This document shows, one piece after another, positions 25,702 through 34,155 of a DNA stretch of 64,000 nucleotides; position 1 is the first letter of the stretch, and each line of letters opens with the position of its first letter. The position numbers and the translations under genes were made by a program. The notes under the pieces are model-generated. The model made no database searches. It saw only the letters and a program-made list of their open reading frames with translations, and had not been told where the DNA came from. The DNA is from Phycisphaerae bacterium (GTDB lineage Bacteria; Planctomycetota; Phycisphaerae; UBA1845): NCBI GenBank assembly GCA_029260165.1, contig JAJDDT010000102.1, forward strand, positions 1 to 64,000, written 5' to 3'.

Positions 25702-26756
25702 TTTCCGACCAGCAACTTTTGCAACGTCTGCTGCTGAACCACTTCCGGAGCGGACCAGACCAGGAAAAACATGGCTTCGCGGGCAAGCCTCTGGGCAGGA
25801 TGATCCGACAGGTATCCGGTCCCCTTGGCGAGCGTCGTCAACACAAGAGACAACCGAATGACCAGATCGTTGACGGTCGCGCGGATCTCAGCCTTTCGCG
25901 ATTCCAGTCCCACGCCCTGACTCAACATCTCGGCTGCGTCGAAAATCTCCGCGCGTACGCGTTCGTATTGGGCGATGGCGTCGTCCGAAAACACCCTCAG
26001 CTCGTCGCTGCGTTTCGGCGCTATCTCCCGCAACAGGTCCACCATCGCGCCAGCCAACCCGATTCCCGACGCGCTGACGACCAGCGGTCGCACTGTGGAC
26101 CGTCGTCCCATGGCCTTCTCCGCCGGTCCGCGGATCACCCAGTCCGCGGGCACATCCGCGCCGTCGCATGTCACGCTCGTCGTCGCTGTCGATTGGAATG
26201 CCATCAACCGCATCGGCTCACCAATCGTCACGCCGGGTGAATCGGTCTTCATGCACGCGATCATCTGGCGACCATCGTCACAGACCCCGCCTGTCACGAT
26301 GGCATCGCAATGTCCCGGGGCGGTCGCCCACGGCATGATCCCGCGAAACCGCGCCCTCGTTCCATCCCAGTCGATTTCCATCGCGGGTTTTCCCCCCTGC
26401 CGCGACGTCGTTAGCTGACTGATACCGACGGTCAGGAGAAACTCACCGGCCGCCAGGGCTGGACAGATGCGTTCGCGCAAGGCCGCGTTGTCTCCGCGAA
26501 CGATCAGGTCCGCGGCTGCGTCGTGCTGGGTGAAAACCAGGTTGGCAGCCATGCTCCCGCGTGCGATGGCTTCGTACCCTTCCAGCAGTTCGATCGGCGA
26601 CAGTCCATCCCCGCCATACTCCTTCGGGATCACCCATCGCCAGCAGCCGACGTCGCAGAGGACGTCGATCACCTCGTTTGACCATTCTCCGCGACGGTCC
26701 ACGTCGTTGGCCAACCGTCGAAGCCGATCCACGAGATTTTCATGGTTTTGTGTCAT
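25689..26756 (-). CDS. Acyl-CoA dehydrogenase-like flavoprotein
   Basis: A 355-residue protein with the acyl-CoA dehydrogenase fold: helical N-terminal domain (VLCDVGCWRWVIPKEYGGDG, about 35-55, and EGYEAIARGSMAANLVFTQH), central beta domain (LTVGISQLTTSRQGG, ARFRGIMPWATAPGHCDAIV), and C-terminal helices with LVLTTLAKGTGYLSDHPAQR. ATG 26756 is chosen; the frame extends to 26789. The usual catalytic Glu is not obvious, so it may be a hydroxylase-type or non-canonical member. It stands alone, without ETF or CoA ligase genes nearby. Confidence 0.75.
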   Translation of the reverse strand: MTQNHENLVDRLRRLANDVDRRGEWSNEVIDVLCDVGCWRWVIPKEYGGDGLSPIELLEGYEAIARGSMAANLVFTQHDAAADLIVRGDNAALRERICPALAAGEFLLTVGISQLTTSRQGGKPAMEIDWDGTRARFRGIMPWATAPGHCDAIVTGGVCDDGRQMIACMKTDSPGVTIGEPMRLMAFQSTATTSVTCDGADVPADWVIRGPAEKAMGRRSTVRPLVVSASGIGLAGAMVDLLREIAPKRSDELRVFSDDAIAQYERVRAEIFDAAEMLSQGVGLESRKAEIRATVNDLVIRLSLVLTTLAKGTGYLSDHPAQRLAREAMFFLVWSAPEVVQQQTLQKLLVGNQPD

Positions 26757-26873
26757 TTTCAGTATTCCAGGGCAACACACCCTTTGCAATGAATCCCGAC
26801 CCTCTCTGGAAATCGTTGCAGGGACGACTTATAAATGATTCGCGGAGTGTCCACAAATCGAAGGGAGACGGTC

Positions 26874-27227
26874 ATGAAAGTGCAGTCCATCGGGTCACAC
26901 GAATCCAGCGACGTCAAAATGGAAGGCGCGACCGGTGCGAAGATGCGCATGCTCATCGGTCCGGACGAACAGGCCTCCAATTTCCACATGCGTCATTTCG
27001 AGGTCGAACCGGGTGGACACACGCCCCACCATCAGCACGACTACGAGCACGAAATCGTTGTTCTGAAGGGTTCAGGCGTTGCAAAAAGCGAACAGGGAGA
27101 ACGCGGGTTTTCGGCCGGTGACGTCATCTTCGTTCCCGCCAACGAGATGCATCAATTTCTCAATCCGGGCAGCGACCCGCTTGAATTCATCTGCCTCATT
27201 CCCGCACCGCAGGATTGCAGCCACTGA
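26874..27227 (+). CDS. Small cupin-fold protein
   Basis: A 117-residue single-domain cupin. Motif 1 is visible as HHQHDYEHEIVVLKGSG (about 47-63) and motif 2 as FSAGDVIFVPANEMHQFLN (about 74-92), with His and Glu residues that would bind one metal ion. ATG 26874 follows GGGAGACGGTC. It is transcribed away from the acyl-CoA dehydrogenase gene, with 117 bases between the two starts. The reaction or ligand cannot be read from the sequence. Confidence 0.8.
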   Translation: MKVQSIGSHESSDVKMEGATGAKMRMLIGPDEQASNFHMRHFEVEPGGHTPHHQHDYEHEIVVLKGSGVAKSEQGERGFSAGDVIFVPANEMHQFLNPGSDPLEFICLIPAPQDCSH

Positions 27228-27248
27228 ATCGCACGCCGGATTATTCCG

Positions 27249-28583
27249 TCACTCCGTCACGGTATCCGCGGGCAACAGGTCGTGACGCCGCAGCTCCGCG
27301 ACGATGTGCCGTGCGACAAGATCATGCACCGCAGCGCTCGGGTGATGGTCAGCGGGATGCGCGTAGCGACGCTCGGGCGGGACGTCGTCGAATACACCCA
27401 ACAGGTCGATTACGGGAACGTTGTTCCTCGCACACTCCGCGGTCACCGCAGGGTGAATCAACCGCTCCGCCTGATCCGAACCGCTGACACCGGGATACAG
27501 GATCATGACCAACGGCGTGTGATTCTCCCGGCAGAGCGCCGCCAATCCCCCGATCCCGGCTGCACATCGTTTCCAGCCCGGTCCCCCACGTTCCACGATC
27601 CGTGCGGCTGACATTTTGATATCTCCACCGTACCGAACCGTCCGAAACAAATCGTTGGCGAGGAACAGAACATAACTCCGCCGAGCGGGGAACGTCAGTT
27701 TTTCCATGACCTCATCAACGACCGTACGCTTCGGCCTGGGTGGAAAAACATCGTTCAGATAGAATTGCACGAGCACAAGGTTCGGTTGCAATTTGAATCC
27801 TGTGTAACGCAGGAAATCCAACTCGTTGGCTGTGTTCGCCCCGCAGTTTCCCGCGTTGACCACGTCACACTGCGCTGCACCGACTCTCTCATTGAGCAGC
27901 CTCTCGAGAATGCGCGGGTAGGTCTCGTCATTTTTGACACCCTGCCCGAACGTGAACGAATCTCCGACCGCCAGAATGCGAAAATCGCCGTCCGCGGGTG
28001 ACTCTGTCACCGGTTGATTCCGCAGGCCCAAACTGTTCAATTCATACAGATTCGCCTGTTCAGCGCGGACGGCCGGATTGAAACCACCTCCGCGATAAAT
28101 GATCCTGGGGTTCATCCGCAGGTAGAATTCACCTGCAAACATTCCGAGGAACATCATCGCAAAACTGACCGGCGAATTGCGAACGATGGATTCAAGAGCG
28201 GAGACACCCGAAACGGTCGCGCGGGCAAGCAAAAACGAGAGCACCGTCAGAATCATCACCGACAGCAGCATCCCCCAATACTCAAACACGCTGACGATCA
28301 CAACCATGAACAAACAGGTATTCACGAGAAATACAAGGCTGCGTTTCGGAACCCGCGAATACAAACGAACGACAAACTCAATCTGCGGCTGACCCCGCAC
28401 GACAAACCATCCCGGCATGACAACCCACGCCAGACACAAAACGATCCAGGACACATGCAGTACACCACTCTCGTGCGTCAATCGCCGTTCGATCAGGAAA
28501 CCGGCAACGACGGTCAGGAGAAGCGCCAATACCGCGACGGCACGCAGAATGAAAACCATAGACTTTGTCACCCCATCACTCAT
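27249..28583 (-). CDS. SGNH/GDSL hydrolase with multi-pass membrane N-terminus
   Basis: A 444-residue protein. Residues 1-150 hold about five membrane segments (SMVFILRAVAVLALLLTVVA, LVFLVNTCLFMVVIVSVFEY). The rest is an SGNH hydrolase: GDSFTFGQGVKNDETYPRIL (about 205-225), NAGNCGANTANELD, and Asp-His in PADHHPSAAVHD near the end. I place the start at ATG 28583. A longer frame to 28652 would be encoded by the terminator hairpin after rpsI. The block I region is very like that of the hydrolase at 22269, so the two are paralogues. Probably esterase or transferase on a surface lipid or glycan. Confidence 0.78.
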   Translation of the reverse strand: MSDGVTKSMVFILRAVAVLALLLTVVAGFLIERRLTHESGVLHVSWIVLCLAWVVMPGWFVVRGQPQIEFVVRLYSRVPKRSLVFLVNTCLFMVVIVSVFEYWGMLLSVMILTVLSFLLARATVSGVSALESIVRNSPVSFAMMFLGMFAGEFYLRMNPRIIYRGGGFNPAVRAEQANLYELNSLGLRNQPVTESPADGDFRILAVGDSFTFGQGVKNDETYPRILERLLNERVGAAQCDVVNAGNCGANTANELDFLRYTGFKLQPNLVLVQFYLNDVFPPRPKRTVVDEVMEKLTFPARRSYVLFLANDLFRTVRYGGDIKMSAARIVERGGPGWKRCAAGIGGLAALCRENHTPLVMILYPGVSGSDQAERLIHPAVTAECARNNVPVIDLLGVFDDVPPERRYAHPADHHPSAAVHDLVARHIVAELRRHDLLPADTVTE

Positions 28584-28612
28584 CTGTTCAACATCGGCAG
28601 GCAACGACAGGA

Positions 28613-28683
28613 CAAACAAAAAATCGCCCGCCAAACGCGAGAATACCGACATCGTCGATCAATCTCGCACCTGACGGGCGATT
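28613..28683 (-). terminator. Terminator after rpsI
   Basis: On the minus strand AATCGCCCG (complement of 28675-28683) and GCGAGA arms pair with their complements before a T-run at about 28616-28623. The long interrupted stem followed by TTTTTT fits an intrinsic terminator of the rplM-rpsI operon. Confidence 0.6.
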
Positions 28684-28708
28684 CGGAATATCAAACACTG
28701 CGGTACGC

Positions 28709-29257
28709 TTAACGCTTGGAGAACTGGAACCGCTTGCGAGCGCCAGCCCGTCCGTATTTCTTTCGCTCAACAACCCGACTGTCACGCGTCAGGAAGTCGC
28801 CGTCACGCAGCGACTGTTCGTAATCGGCATTCAATTTCACCAGCGCACGCGCCAAACCCAAAACGATCGCGCCCGCCTGACCCGTCGTTCCACCGCCGTT
28901 CACGTTGACAAAAACATCGATGTTCTTACCGCAGCCAGCCGCGTTCAGCGGCTCGACGATTCTCTGTCGATCGCGGTCGACGCGGAAATAATCGTTGACG
29001 ACCTTCTTGTTGATTTCGAAGTTGCCCTTGCCCGGGCGAATCCGGACGCGGGCCACGGACGACTTGCGACGTCCCAATCCCCAGTAATATCCATATTGCA
29101 TACCGTCCTTACTACCCTTTGCACCAGCGGGTGCGGTAGAAGGTGTCACGGCGGGGGTCGCAGCGACTGGCGGCGTGGGCGCGGCGACCGGCGGCGGAGT
29201 CGCAGCGGCCTCTGTTGTTTCACTGGTTGATTCAGGCGTGCCTGGTTGATCGCTCAC
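28709..29257 (-). CDS. rpsI: 30S ribosomal protein S9 with Ala/Pro-rich N-terminal extension
   Basis: A 182-residue protein. The C-terminal 130 residues are S9: GLGRRKSSVARVRIRPGKG (about 60-78), NVNGGGTTGQAGAIVLGLAR (about 118-137), and the conserved end RDSRVVERKKYGRAGARKRF. The first about 50 residues are a low-complexity extension (TPPPVAAPTPPVAATPA) absent from typical S9 of about 130 residues. It starts at GTG with AGGAG upstream and lies 24 bases after rplM, the usual pair. Confidence 0.95.
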   Translation of the reverse strand: MSDQPGTPESTSETTEAAATPPPVAAPTPPVAATPAVTPSTAPAGAKGSKDGMQYGYYWGLGRRKSSVARVRIRPGKGNFEINKKVVNDYFRVDRDRQRIVEPLNAAGCGKNIDVFVNVNGGGTTGQAGAIVLGLARALVKLNADYEQSLRDGDFLTRDSRVVERKKYGRAGARKRFQFSKR

Positions 29258-29281
29258 GGGTGCGTTCTCCTACTGGATTGC

Positions 29282-29728
29282 TCAAAATTTCCATTCAACC
29301 GGACACTGCGCGGAGTGCGGGTGGGACGAACTGCGGTAAACCTTCAACTTTTTGAACATCTTGCGTCCCAACGACGTCCTGGGCATCATCCGTTTGACAG
29401 CCAACTCAACCACGCGCTCGGGGCGGCGGTCGAAAAGCTCGCGAAGCGTTTCCTCTTTGTATCCACCGACGTGATGCGTATAGCGACCGTACCGCCGCTG
29501 ATCCATCTTGTTCGTCCCGGTGAACCTGACCTGGTCCGCGTCCGTAACGATGACAAAATCGCCGGTGTCGACGTGTGCGGTGTAGGTCGGTTTGTGCTTG
29601 CCCATCAGGACCCGTGCGATATCCGTCGCCAATCGTCCCAAAATGCGTTCCTTACCGCTAACCAGGTGCCAACGCTGCTCGACGGTCCGGGCGTTGGCCA
29701 TCTTTGTACGAATCGTTCCTAAAGGCAT
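29282..29728 (-). CDS. rplM: 50S ribosomal protein L13
   Basis: A 148-residue protein with L13 landmarks: WHLVSGKERILGRLATDIAR (about 20-39), GKHKPTYTAHVDTGDFVIVT, KMDQRRYGRYTHHVGGYKEE, and VKRMMPRTSLGRKMFKKLKV near the end. ATG 29728 gives the usual length; an alternative ATG at 29701 is nine codons later, and the frame extends to 29818. It is the promoter-proximal gene of the L13-S9 operon, divergent from the STAS gene at 29863. Confidence 0.94.
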   Translation of the reverse strand: MPLGTIRTKMANARTVEQRWHLVSGKERILGRLATDIARVLMGKHKPTYTAHVDTGDFVIVTDADQVRFTGTNKMDQRRYGRYTHHVGGYKEETLRELFDRRPERVVELAVKRMMPRTSLGRKMFKKLKVYRSSSHPHSAQCPVEWKF

Positions 29729-29862
29729 TTCTTCACTTGTACCCAAATCACTGGTGAAACCTGAAATCAAACGAGCCGGGGAGGATACCAGATTGCCGCA
29801 ACCGGTCAAGGGCTTCACGCGACTGCTGGCGTTTCACACGCGGTTTTCCTAGAATAGCCCAG

Positions 29863-30234
29863 ATGAGCAGCGATGCCCGAATTGAGATCAGTTCCGTAGG
29901 CAACGTCACTGCGGTGACCCTTCCCGATACGTCCATCATCGATCCCATGCGCGTCGAGGAGCTGCGCACCACCCTGGGTCAACTTGTCGAACCGCCCAAC
30001 AATCCGTCGCTGATTCTGGATATGACGACTGTCGAGCATCTCTCGTCGTCGGCACTCGGGTTTTTGATCACCTTGAACAATCAGAGCCGGCAACATGACG
30101 GGAAACTGGTACTGACAGGCCTGTGCGACGGAATCGTCAAGCTCCTGACGATCACGAAACTGACCGGATTCCTGAACATCGCCGAATGCATGGACGATGC
30201 AGTGGGTATGATCCAACCCAACCCCAAAATGTAG
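29863..30234 (+). CDS. STAS-domain anti-sigma factor antagonist-like protein
   Basis: A 123-residue single STAS domain. It has the pattern VTAVTLPDTSIIDPMRVEEL, LILDMTTVEHLSSSALGFLI (about 48-67, where the serines after L match the phosphorylated position of SpoIIAA-type antagonists), and KLVLTGLCDGIVKLLTITKL. Such proteins free a sigma factor or response regulator by binding its antagonist kinase. No kinase or sigma factor gene is adjacent. Confidence 0.85.
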   Translation: MSSDARIEISSVGNVTAVTLPDTSIIDPMRVEELRTTLGQLVEPPNNPSLILDMTTVEHLSSSALGFLITLNNQSRQHDGKLVLTGLCDGIVKLLTITKLTGFLNIAECMDDAVGMIQPNPKM

Positions 30235-30250
30235 TGCGTCGCCCTCCCGG

Positions 30251-30655
30251 TCAAATCACCCTCAGAACGGCGTATCCGACCAGTCCGAGAAATCCACCCG
30301 CCGCAAAGCCCGCCACGAATCTCCCCCAGATAATCTGTCGGTGCAGAGGAATCGGCTGGCGCAGGCGGACAAGGTCCATTGCCTGCGGTTCGGATTCCGA
30401 GGGGTTTGCCCGCTGGACTGACCGGGCCTCGGGATTAAAGTCGAACTGCAATTGAGTTTGCACCCCGGTGGCCACATTGGTCCGCGATGTTGACAGTTCG
30501 ATCAGGCCACGGGATTGACCCCGGACGATGCGAATGGGCCGACGGTAGACTGACTCGTCAATCTCTCCGCCAAGGGACTCGTCGATGAACTGATCGTGGT
30601 AGGACTGGTTCGAGGTTGCCCGCGTTTTTGCAAGACGCGCTTTGCCGGTTTGCAT
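30251..30655 (-). CDS. Tail-anchored protein of unknown function
   Basis: A 134-residue protein. The cytoplasmic-like part is charged (KARLAKTRATSNQSYHDQF, YRRPIRIVRGQSRGLIEL), and one C-terminal membrane segment is visible (GRFVAGFAAGGFLGLVGYAV). AGGAG lies 9 bases before ATG 30655, which I prefer to ATG 30661 (too close) and the frame start 30736. The gene converges with the STAS gene, 16 bases apart. No family recognised. Confidence 0.55.
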   Translation of the reverse strand: MQTGKARLAKTRATSNQSYHDQFIDESLGGEIDESVYRRPIRIVRGQSRGLIELSTSRTNVATGVQTQLQFDFNPEARSVQRANPSESEPQAMDLVRLRQPIPLHRQIIWGRFVAGFAAGGFLGLVGYAVLRVI

Positions 30656-30928
30656 GATCATTTCTCCTGAACGTTTCGGCCGCCCAAACGTGTCGGCAAG
30701 CCATGGCAGAATCGAGATCAAAACACCCTGTTTCAAGGTATCGGCCTGGACGCACCGAATTCACCAATACAGGGCACCTCGCCGAAAAATGGAGGATATG
30801 CATGTTGCTTTGGGAAGACTGGGGCAACTCCGGGTGCGGACGTGTTGTTTCGACTTGGCGCATGTCGCTGCGGCGCGTATTTTGCGGGCTGACATGTTGC
30901 GATTTGTGAAACTTCAAGGAGGACTGAA

Positions 30929-31381
30929 ATGCGATCATTGTTGATGGCGACGCTTGTTTGTGGGCTGGCAATGTTGACGGGCTGTGCCCAGATTGCCGGG
31001 ACGTGGAAACTGGCACCGGGGCAATCGAAAGGCACCGTGTCTTTCGGTTCGATGACGCTCGCGAACGACGGGACGTTTACGGCTGAGGCGAACTATGGAG
31101 ACCATACGCGTGTTGTTTCGGGTTTTTACAAATTCTGCACGCTGGGTTGCCGGGGCGCCGGATGCTCGGCGTGCAAGAAATGCGCGCCAGGGTGCACGAA
31201 GGACTGCTGTGCCAAGAAGTGCAAAGCGGGATGCAAGAAAGCCTGCTGTGCGGGCAAGGCTGGGTGTCTGTCCTTTGAATCGGACGGAAAGAAGCGTACC
31301 TACAAAGCCAGATTGGCTGGTGACACGCTCAGGATCACACACAAGGGTGAATCGGTGACGATGAACCGTCTTCGTCGCTAG
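30929..31381 (+). CDS. Lipoprotein with a metallothionein-like cysteine insert
   Basis: A 150-residue lipoprotein: signal MRSLLMATLVCGLAML, lipobox LTGC (Cys 19). The flanks read like a small lipocalin/META-type barrel (QIAGTWKLAPGQSKGT near 21-36 and ARLAGDTLRITHKGESVTMN at the end). Between them, at about 69-113, sit 13 cysteines in some 45 residues, mostly in Lys/Gly-rich CxxC, CxxxC and CC spacing (for example CSACKKCAPGC and CKKACCAGKAGC). The insert could bind several metal ions. Strong AAGGAGG upstream. Stands alone with its own terminator. Confidence 0.75.
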   Translation: MRSLLMATLVCGLAMLTGCAQIAGTWKLAPGQSKGTVSFGSMTLANDGTFTAEANYGDHTRVVSGFYKFCTLGCRGAGCSACKKCAPGCTKDCCAKKCKAGCKKACCAGKAGCLSFESDGKKRTYKARLAGDTLRITHKGESVTMNRLRR

Positions 31382-31408
31382 CGATATCGAAACATCCAAC
31401 AGGAATTG

Positions 31409-31444
31409 AAGCCCCACTGGCGTACTGCTCGTGGGTCTTTTTTT
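31409..31444 (+). terminator. Terminator after the cysteine-rich lipoprotein gene
   Basis: AAGCCCCAC pairs, with one mismatch, with GTGGGTCTT around a 13-base loop and runs into seven T. Confidence 0.7.
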
Positions 31445-31482
31445 GTGCACCCGGATAACGACCGAGACCGCGACCCTTTCGG

Positions 31483-31641
31483 TCAGAACAACGGGTACAG
31501 AAAAGGAGCCAACGGCGAATTACTCGCGAAGACGATCAACATGCCGACGACCAGCAGCACGCCTACCAGTGGAATCATCCACCACTTCTTTTCATGCTTC
31601 ACGAAAAGGATGAACTCTTTGACGATCGATTGTTTGGCCAT
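31483..31641 (-). CDS. DUF5989-type small membrane protein
   Basis: A 52-residue protein, read from ATG 31641 to TGA 31483. It has an N-terminal helix KEFILFVKHEKKWWMIPLVG and one membrane segment LLVVGMLIVFASNSPLAPFL, ending in YPLF. The KKWW and SPLAPFLYPLF features match DUF5989-family proteins that are regularly found next to carbamoyltransferase and SxtJ genes. It starts 30 bases after the carbamoyltransferase stop and is probably its partner. Confidence 0.8.
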   Translation of the reverse strand: MAKQSIVKEFILFVKHEKKWWMIPLVGVLLVVGMLIVFASNSPLAPFLYPLF

Positions 31642-31671
31642 TGCTTTGTATCCGCTGCCTGGGGCTGATTC

Positions 31672-33447
31672 TTATCCGGAAGACGACATCAACGAACCGG
31701 ACTCCAACTGCACGCTGCGCTTCATGCCGGCTTCGTAATCCACGTCGCCGGGCTTGACCGTGACGACGTGGTTGCCGAGCACGATGGCGTCGATGCCCGT
31801 GTTGAGAAACGTGTGGTACGCATCCTCGGGCGTGCAAACGATCGGCTCACCTCGAACGTTGAACGACGTGTTGATGATCACCGGCACGCCGGTGCGCTCG
31901 TGGAATTTTTTGATCAGTTGGTAATATCGCCCGTTGTGCTCAGCCGTCACCGTCTGCACACGACCCGTCCCGTCCTGGTGCGTGACGGCGGGGATAACCT
32001 CATGTTTCTCCTTGCGAACCTTCGGCACGAGAAGCATGTAGGGTGCGTCCATGCCTTCGGGCATCTCGAAATACTCGTGGGCATATTCCTTCAGAACGCT
32101 CGGGGCGAACGGGCGAAAGGCTTCACGAAATTTCACCTTCGCGTTAATGACGTCTTTCATTTTCAAACTGCGCGCATCAGCCACCAACGACCGCGACCCG
32201 AGCGCGCGTGGCCCGAATTCCAGCCGTCCCTGATACCAACCGATGACCTTCCCGTCCTCGATCATCTTCGCAACCGTATCGAGCAACTGCTCATCGTCCT
32301 CGATATACTCGTATTGCGCCTCAACCTTTTCAAGCGCCGTCCTGATTTCGTCATCGTCAAACGACGGACCGCAGTAGGCGTTGTGCATGACGTACTCACG
32401 CTTGTTTTTGAGCACCGTGTTGTAAATGTAAAACGCCGTCCCCAACGCTCCACCGGAATCACCCGCGGCTGGCTGAATGAAAATATCCTCGAACGGGGTC
32501 TCCTGCAGCATGCGCCAGTTGGCGACGCAGTTCAGCCCCACACCGCCCGCGAGGCACAGATTCTTCATGCCCGTCTCTTTCTGCACATGGCGGGCCATCT
32601 TTACCATGATTTCCTCGACGATCTTCTGGCCTGAATGGGCAATGTCCTGCTCGAAATCGCCGAGTTCGGTCTCCTTCGGACGCTGAGGTCTGCCAAACAG
32701 CGTCGCCCACTCGGACGTCAGAATCGTCTCGGTCGATCGCGTGTGCGCGAAATATTTCATGTTGAGGCGAAAACTGCCGTCGTCGCGAATGTCGACGATC
32801 TCGCGAAATTTGTCGACGTACGTCGGTTTGCCATACGGGGCCAACCCCATCACTTTCCATTCCGCATCATTCACGCGGAAACCGAGGTAGGCCGTGATGG
32901 CGCTGAACAGCAGCCCGACCGAATGCGGGAAGTTGATCTCGTGCGTCAGGTCGATCTCAACACCCCTGCCCGTACCCCAACACGTCGTCCCCCACTCACC
33001 CACACCGTCAGCTGTGATGATCGCGGCTTCTTCAAACGGGCTGACCAGAAATGCACTGGCAGCGTGCGACAGGTGATGCTGACAGAACAGAATATCCTTT
33101 TCGGTGTCCAGTTCCTCCTGGATGGCTTTGGCGAGGTTGAGCTTTTTGGTCAACCAGACCGGCATGCTTTTGATCCACTGTTTGTAGGTGAAAGGCCAGC
33201 AGGTCAGAATGGTCTCGAGGATGCGGTTGAACTTGGTGAACGGTTTTTCATAGAAACCGATATGATCGACCTGATCCAGTGTGATGCCCGCTTCTTTCAG
33301 GCAGTATTCGACGGCCAGTTTGGGGAATTCGCTGTAGTGCTTTTTGCGATTGAATCGCTCTTCCTCCGCGGCTGCGACGAGTTGCCCGTCTTTGACCAGG
33401 GCAGCTCCGGAGTCGTGGTAGTAACAGGATAGTCCAAGGACGTACAT
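31672..33447 (-). CDS. Carbamoyltransferase, NodU/CmcH family
   Basis: A 591-residue enzyme. The N-terminal Kae1-like domain starts YVLGLSCYYHDSGAALVKDG and has the metal/nucleotide His motif CQHHLSHAASAF (about 123-134); NLCLAGGVGLNCVANWRM lies near residue 300. The C-terminal carbamoyltransferase domain has GWYQGRLEFGPRALGSRSLV near 405 and VIINTSFNVRGEPIV near 530. It uses carbamoyl phosphate and ATP to carbamoylate a hydroxyl group on an acceptor. SxtJ- and DUF5989-type membrane proteins flank it, suggesting a membrane-associated acceptor such as a cell-surface glycan or lipid. Acceptor unknown. Confidence 0.93.
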   Translation of the reverse strand: MYVLGLSCYYHDSGAALVKDGQLVAAAEEERFNRKKHYSEFPKLAVEYCLKEAGITLDQVDHIGFYEKPFTKFNRILETILTCWPFTYKQWIKSMPVWLTKKLNLAKAIQEELDTEKDILFCQHHLSHAASAFLVSPFEEAAIITADGVGEWGTTCWGTGRGVEIDLTHEINFPHSVGLLFSAITAYLGFRVNDAEWKVMGLAPYGKPTYVDKFREIVDIRDDGSFRLNMKYFAHTRSTETILTSEWATLFGRPQRPKETELGDFEQDIAHSGQKIVEEIMVKMARHVQKETGMKNLCLAGGVGLNCVANWRMLQETPFEDIFIQPAAGDSGGALGTAFYIYNTVLKNKREYVMHNAYCGPSFDDDEIRTALEKVEAQYEYIEDDEQLLDTVAKMIEDGKVIGWYQGRLEFGPRALGSRSLVADARSLKMKDVINAKVKFREAFRPFAPSVLKEYAHEYFEMPEGMDAPYMLLVPKVRKEKHEVIPAVTHQDGTGRVQTVTAEHNGRYYQLIKKFHERTGVPVIINTSFNVRGEPIVCTPEDAYHTFLNTGIDAIVLGNHVVTVKPGDVDYEAGMKRSVQLESGSLMSSSG

Positions 33448-33460
33448 GGGATTCTCCCCC

Positions 33461-33868
33461 TCAGAAAGGCCGGCGCATGCGCTCGAGCGATGCTTCGTGG
33501 TTCTCGTGCTTTTCCCAATAGGTGCCGTCCGCCCTCAGCTTCATGCGCAACGGATCCTTGAAGCGGATCAACGCAAACGGAGGGAGCAGAATGAAATACA
33601 AAAGCGTCAGAAAGAAAGGCACCATGACCATGCCCATGTAGGTGGCTGCCGTCATCCAGGCAACATAGACCGACCGCCCCACCGCAATCGGCAACGCCAT
33701 CTCGATGGAAAATATGACCGCACCGATTCCCAGGAGAATGTACGAGACGATCGAATCAGGCGATTTCCAATAAACGAGACCGGCAATGACCGCGAATCCG
33801 CCCAGCATCACGATACCGAATTGCTTCAGCTCCCTGGCGGTCGGGTTTTTGTTAACCTTGAATTCCAT
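33461..33868 (-). CDS. SxtJ-family membrane protein
   Basis: A 135-residue protein with about three membrane segments (FGIVMLGGFAVIAGLVYW, SYILLGIGAVIFSIEM, MVPFFLTLLYFILLPPFALI) and a charged end containing DPLRMKLRADGTYWEKHE. It fits the SxtJ family. It is the first gene of the operon, 13 bases before the carbamoyltransferase. Function unknown; its constant company suggests it works with the carbamoyltransferase. Confidence 0.82.
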   Translation of the reverse strand: MEFKVNKNPTARELKQFGIVMLGGFAVIAGLVYWKSPDSIVSYILLGIGAVIFSIEMALPIAVGRSVYVAWMTAATYMGMVMVPFFLTLLYFILLPPFALIRFKDPLRMKLRADGTYWEKHENHEASLERMRRPF

Positions 33869-34155
33869 GACGACTCAACACCTCATCCCTGTTTCACCCT
33901 GGAGCGACACACCCACCAACCCGCTGATCCGACCCCTCGACGACGTATGAACTTGTCGCCATACCCGGACTCCAGCTTAATCGGACAATTGTAGGTACCT
34001 GTTTCAGCTTGCCAAGCGTTGGACAGACAGATATGGTTTTCAATCACAGACAAACTGCGATTCAGACCGATATTCAACGCGTCCACGGGGCATCCCTGAC
34101 CCCGGGCCATTGAACCGCCGGGTTCGGGAACCGCCAATTTCGGGAGCGAAAATCA

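Noticed and set aside
28584-28652. N-terminal extension of the second SGNH hydrolase to 28652
   Set aside because: These bases overlap the rpsI terminator hairpin, and the extension reads as a poor extra segment; the ATG at 28583 directly precedes the first membrane segment.
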